Program-made: the position numbers and the translations under genes | The notes under the pieces: model-generated | What the model was told of the DNA's origin: nothing | Seen by the model: the letters and a program-made list of their open reading frames with translations, nothing else | The model's database searches: none | Shown here: piece by piece, positions 60,601 through 64,000 of the stretch | Position numbering within the stretch: the stretch's first letter is position 1 | Layout: every line of letters begins with the position of its first letter | Assembly (NCBI GenBank): GCA_033782935.1 | Contig: JAWQEG010001425.1 | Coordinates: 26,001-90,000, forward strand | Length of the DNA stretch: 64,000 nt | Reading direction: 5' to 3' | Origin: Petrolisthes cinctipes | Lineage: Eukaryota > Arthropoda > Malacostraca > Decapoda > Porcellanidae

Positions 60601-60906
60601 TGAAACCCCTTTTTTGTCATTTGTCTCTTGGTAGGAAAAATTATTACTTGGTCTGTATCTCTCTTCTCCGTTTGTATCTCTCTTTTCTGTGTGCATGTAA
60701 TATACTTATATAATTACATAAGCCAGTACACACACACATAACATAATAATGTTGGTGACAGAGGTTCTATTGGTTTTATCTGTCATGAGTTGTGAGAGAA
60801 CTATATTCATAATTATTTAAACATTGTAATAGTTCCATCAAGTAATACATGGGATGCACAGTTGAGGTTTCATCGGACATGTTAATAAAGAAGCTGGCAA
60901 CTATTT

Positions 60907-61254
60907 TCAACATTTTCTTAAATTAATCTTTATTGAAGGCGAGTTAAGGTGTGAAATCCTGTGTTTCCCATCATACAACACCTTCCCAATACTCACACTG
61001 TTGTATTTAATGCCGTATTGGTCTTTACTGTCTTGTGCTACAAGGTTGATATTAGTGTGAATTTCCATATACACTCTACCAATACTCACACCGTTGTATT
61101 TGATGCCGTATTGGTCTTTACTGTCTTCTGCTACAAGGTTGATATTAGTGTGACTTTCCATATACACTTTGCCTTGTGAACTGACTGACTGCACCACCTT
61201 ACACATCTTCAAGTCATCAGGACTGCCAACATGTTGGAGAGGGAATATTTCCAC
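60907..61254 (-). CDS. Unrecognised open frame with two 31-residue repeats
   Basis: A 115-codon minus-strand frame contains two copies of a 31-residue unit (VYMESHTNINLVAEDSKDQ..., then VYMEIHTNINLVAQ...) from a 93-bp tandem repeat at about 60985-61172. It ends at 60907, close to an AATAAA on this strand (ccttcaataaaga, about 60931-60943). I do not recognise a family. It could be a captured 3' exon or chance. The plus strand is also open through the repeat. Confidence 0.3.
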   Translation of the reverse strand: MEIFPLQHVGSPDDLKMCKVVQSVSSQGKVYMESHTNINLVAEDSKDQYGIKYNGVSIGRVYMEIHTNINLVAQDSKDQYGIKYNSVSIGKVLYDGKHRISHLNSPSIKINLRKC

Positions 61255-61655
61255 ACTCAGTCTTCAATACCCTTACCAGTTTAGTGGTTTTCAACCAACT
61301 CATAATCCTCTTGGAGTATCAAAACTAATTTGGGCTAACGAGACTAGAGTCAACGTCAATCTCTAATTAATGCAAAAAAAAAAAAAAAAATACAGTTGAC
61401 AAGCCTGTGGGTGCCAGACGCATCTCCCTGGCCTCTGCTCACTTGTATTATATGCCAAAATAAAAAAAATTTGCTACCTAGAAAGAGATGAAATACTGAG
61501 GGATTTATAGTAAATTATCAAACAGCACGTGTTCACTATATTCAATACAACGAGCTATTATTAAAAGTATTCAGAATATTACAAGGTTGCTATCACGTGA
61601 GGGATAATGAGAGCCTTGATATTTGACACGATTATAAACTGTTAGGTAGATACGG

Positions 61656-63063
61656 GGGATGTGATATTAGATCAGTTATGGCATCACTTGAATAAGGTGA
61701 AGGCTATACCTGATAGTCAGTCTGCATATAGGCAGCTATACTCAACTGAGACTGCACTATGTACTGTAGTAAATGACCTAATGGTGTTAATGGATGAAGG
61801 AAAGTGTAGTGTTCTTATTATGCTTGACTTGAGTGCTGCATTTGACACAGTAGTGCATAGTATACTCCTAGATGATTTAAAGTCTATAGGTGTTGAGGGG
61901 AATGCACTGGTCTATCTGGAAAGTTATTTAAAAGATAGAACATATTGTGTACAGATTGGGAAATCCTTTTCAAGAAATAAACCCCTGCGAAGAGGAGTCC
62001 CTCAGGGGAGTGTATTGGGTCCTATTCTCTTCTGTATCTACACTATCAAACTATCACATATACTAGAGAAACATGGTGCGAACTTCAAACTATTTGCTGA
62101 TGATACACAGTTTTATATATCTATAAATAATGTGGTGGATGCAGAGGTGAATTTGAGTGTTATTATGTCCGATATTAAGGATTGGATGGATTTGAAACAA
62201 CTCAAGTTAAATCCAAGTAAAACTGAGTGTTTGATCGTTGGAAAGAAGACCAATCTTAGAAGATTGGACATCTCAAGCTTACGAGTGCATGGTAGTACGC
62301 TGAATGTAAGAAACAAAGTGAAAGACTTAGGAGTGCTGCTAGACGAAAATCTCTCTTTCGAATCTCAAATTAATCAAGTGGTGAAAGTTTCTGGTTATCA
62401 CCTGAGGAACATTGCTTTTGTTAGAAAATATTTAGATCTGGATACCGTGAAGATGTTTCTTCATAACTATGTCATAAGCAGACTGGATTACTGCAATTCC
62501 CTATATTATGGTTTGCCAGACTATCGGTTAAGAAAATTGCAAAACGTAATGAACAGAGCAGCAAGATTAATTAAAGGTCTTCCATCTCGTGAGAGGATAA
62601 CCCCAGCACTCATTGACTTACATTGGTTACCAATAAAGGCGAGGATTGTGTACAAGATATGTCTTCTAACATTCCGAGCATTAAAATTTGGAAAACCGGA
62701 GTACTTGATGAATCTTTTAAGAGGTTTTCAAGTAAATACCTCAATGGAACTCTGGCATAGTGATGAGCGATACAGGTTAAATGAGCCAAGGAGTATTCTG
62801 ACAATGGGTTTCAGAGCGTTTGAAAGGTGTGCACCAAGGCTCTTTAATGGATTGCCATTAGATGTCCGAAACAGTGAAAATTGCACGATTTTTAAGAAAA
62901 GACTGAAAACACATCTGTTCGCTGAATGTTACGACACGGATGATATGAGTATTACAAGTGATTATAGTGTTTAGTAATATTGAGAGAGGCCCTGCGGAGC
63001 ACCATCTGTTGGTGGAGCGGGGCATAGAATATCCAACAACAAGTAACAAGTAACAAGTAACAA
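61656..63063 (+). pseudogene. 5'-truncated L2/CR1-like LINE reverse transcriptase
   Basis: An uninterrupted frame of about 437 codons starts inside RT: SQSAYRQLYSTETAL, MLDLSAAFDTVVHS (motif A), RRGVPQGSVLGPILFCIYT and KLFADDTQFYIS (catalytic, intact). The C-terminal domain is LDYCNSLYYGLPDYRLRKLQ, ALIDLHWLPIKARIVYK and ERCAPRLFNGLPLDVRNS. The 3' end carries a short tandem tail of aacaagt units (63038-63063). The endonuclease part is missing, as in most 5'-truncated copies. It sits in the right arm of TA-flanked element 4, replacing nothing. Confidence 0.88.
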
Positions 63064-63809
63064 GAAATGGAAGTGTGTGTTAGTGGTATCAACACTTGAC
63101 ACATGTAATATAAAGGTATTCACATTTGCTTCATTTAATAAATAGCATTCTGGTTCATGATTCTTATTCAGTTATTGTGTAATTATTTTTCAGCGTTTAG
63201 TGCATGATAATAACCATTAAATATTATACGAAAAAAGTATACAATAATATTACCTCGGTTGTTTTTGTGTTACATCATAATATTAAAAACTTAATCTTAC
63301 ATTTAATGATGTTAATAATTGACACGAATATCGGTATATAAATAATTGATAACCGGGTGTATTTTCGTACTTTTATTAAATCTTCCACTCATTTTTCACC
63401 TCCCCAAGAATAATTTCTCGCCTCTCTTGTATAGACACCCCCCCTACCCTCCTCAAATCCCTCCTTACTTCTCCCTCCCACCAGTGAATGGTTCGAGCGA
63501 GCAGAGCTCACAACTAGTGTTTCGGGGTTATCTCGGCCAACATTGACAACGCTGGGTGGGCCTCACGGGAGTGTGAACGTCAGAGGTGGTGTGGTGTGGG
63601 TTGTGTTTGGAGGAAGGTTGGTTTGCTCGAAACATTATCCCAACTCATGCTTCGTCTTATCTACCATTAGTTACAAATGTGTCGAGCAAATCAACTTCAT
63701 CTCTCAAGCGCCATCACTGACGTCACGTACACTGTTGCCAGAACCGATATCACAAGTATAAGAAGATGACTGGCCTGTGGGGGTCTTAATTTTTATGAGT
63801 GACTGTACG

Positions 63810-63950
63810 TACCACCTAATTGGGAATCGAACCCGGACCGTGGGCTCTTTTAGGGGCCGAGTGAAGGGGGCCTGCTGCTCTATAGAAGACGTTCCCTCGG
63901 GTGTCGAAGGCCACTACCAGCAGGTGAGGAACACGGGTGGTACAGCAGGC
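63810..63950 (-). repeat. tRNA-derived SINE-like sequence
   Basis: On the minus strand a perfect polymerase III B-box core GGTTCGATTCCC is present (63816-63827 region), preceded by 'cccacggtccgg'. An A-box-like 'tggtagtggcc' lies about 75-90 bases upstream. The T-arm-like context points to a tRNA-derived SINE or tRNA pseudogene rather than a functional tRNA; no full cloverleaf could be drawn. Confidence 0.5.
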
Positions 63951-63960
63951 ACTAGGGATC

Positions 63961-64000
63961 TGTTAGGTTAGGTTAGGTTGGTTGGGTTGTGTTGGGTTAG
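63961..64000. repeat. TTAGG-like degenerate telomere-type repeat
   Basis: ttaggttaggttaggttggttgg and similar follow the SINE-like sequence to the window edge. TTAGG is the usual arthropod telomere unit. A short interstitial tract is also at 8727-8750 as CCTAA and at about 9036-9080. Confidence 0.55.

Larger units (their letters stand above)
59725..63805. mobile_element. TA-flanked element 4 with TIRs of about 0.9 kb
   Basis: The ends CAGTCACTCATAAAAATT and (inverted) AATTTTTATGAGTGACTG are flanked by TA (59723-59724, 63806-63807). The left arm 59725-60600 is inverted in the right arm, which is in two pieces, 61500-61655 and 63064-63805, because a LINE (61656-63063) is inserted. The ends resemble Tc1/mariner termini. 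No transposase is seen; the interior holds an open repeat-coding segment at 60907-61254. Confidence 0.88.

Overview
The window is eukaryotic, repeat-dominated DNA, most likely from an arthropod and plausibly a decapod crustacean. This is inferred from the mix of Ty3/Gypsy, CR1/L2-like and I-like elements, many long di- and tetranucleotide arrays, (CCTAA)n/(TTAGG)n-like tracts and spliced genes. No species call is possible from sequence alone. There is no sign of prokaryotic organisation.

Layout. 1-410: an arm of a foldback repeat. 1469-8163: a Gypsy LTR retrotransposon with the classical order gag, PR, RT, RNase H, INT, a candidate -1 frameshift signal (GGGAAAC), and several disabling mutations. 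8164-12311: a 4.1 kb DNA element with 28-bp terminal inverted repeats and remnants of a spliced gene. 12.3-12.95 kb: the C-terminal end of a LINE protein. 13-18.4 kb: foldback and tandem repeats, plus one good candidate host exon (TRPA-type ion channel, 15192-15444). 18.9-25.8 kb: a two-exon HARBI1/PIF-Harbinger transposase gene on the minus strand. Its intron holds a (TA)n array of more than 3.3 kb, itself split by a young non-autonomous LTR element (22162-24086) that carries one highly charged ORF. 27-31 kb: a decayed PHD-finger/endonuclease/RT LINE on the minus strand. 32.4-35.6 kb: a 668-bp palindrome, another LINE C-terminus and a foldback element.

36.3-44.4 kb: a minus-strand CR1-like LINE split by an apparently intact Gypsy element (36891-42888). 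This element has integrase upstream of reverse transcriptase, the Gmr1-type order. 43.9-48.1 kb: microsatellites and minisatellites interrupted by a TA-flanked long-TIR element (44411-46130). 48.09-59.73 kb: a nest. Two small TA-flanked MITEs abut a third TA-flanked element. The third contains a CATA/GAGA microsatellite, which received a second Gmr1-like LTR element (48727-59519), whose 5' LTR received a 6-kb I-like LINE (48931-54977). 59725-63805: another TA-flanked long-TIR element, with an L2/CR1-like LINE inserted in one arm. 63.8-64.0 kb: a tRNA-derived SINE-like sequence and TTAGG-like repeats.

The coding content is almost entirely mobile-element protein. The only host-gene candidates are the TRPA exon and possibly the HARBI1 gene. 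The pieces most worth following are the non-autonomous LTR element with its unrecognised acidic/basic ORF, the intact Gmr1-order element that may mobilise it (same primer-site style, similar LTR termini), the Pro/Gly repeat between RT and RNase H of the I-like LINE, the directly abutting TA-flanked MITEs, and the HARBI1 gene assembled across the TA array.
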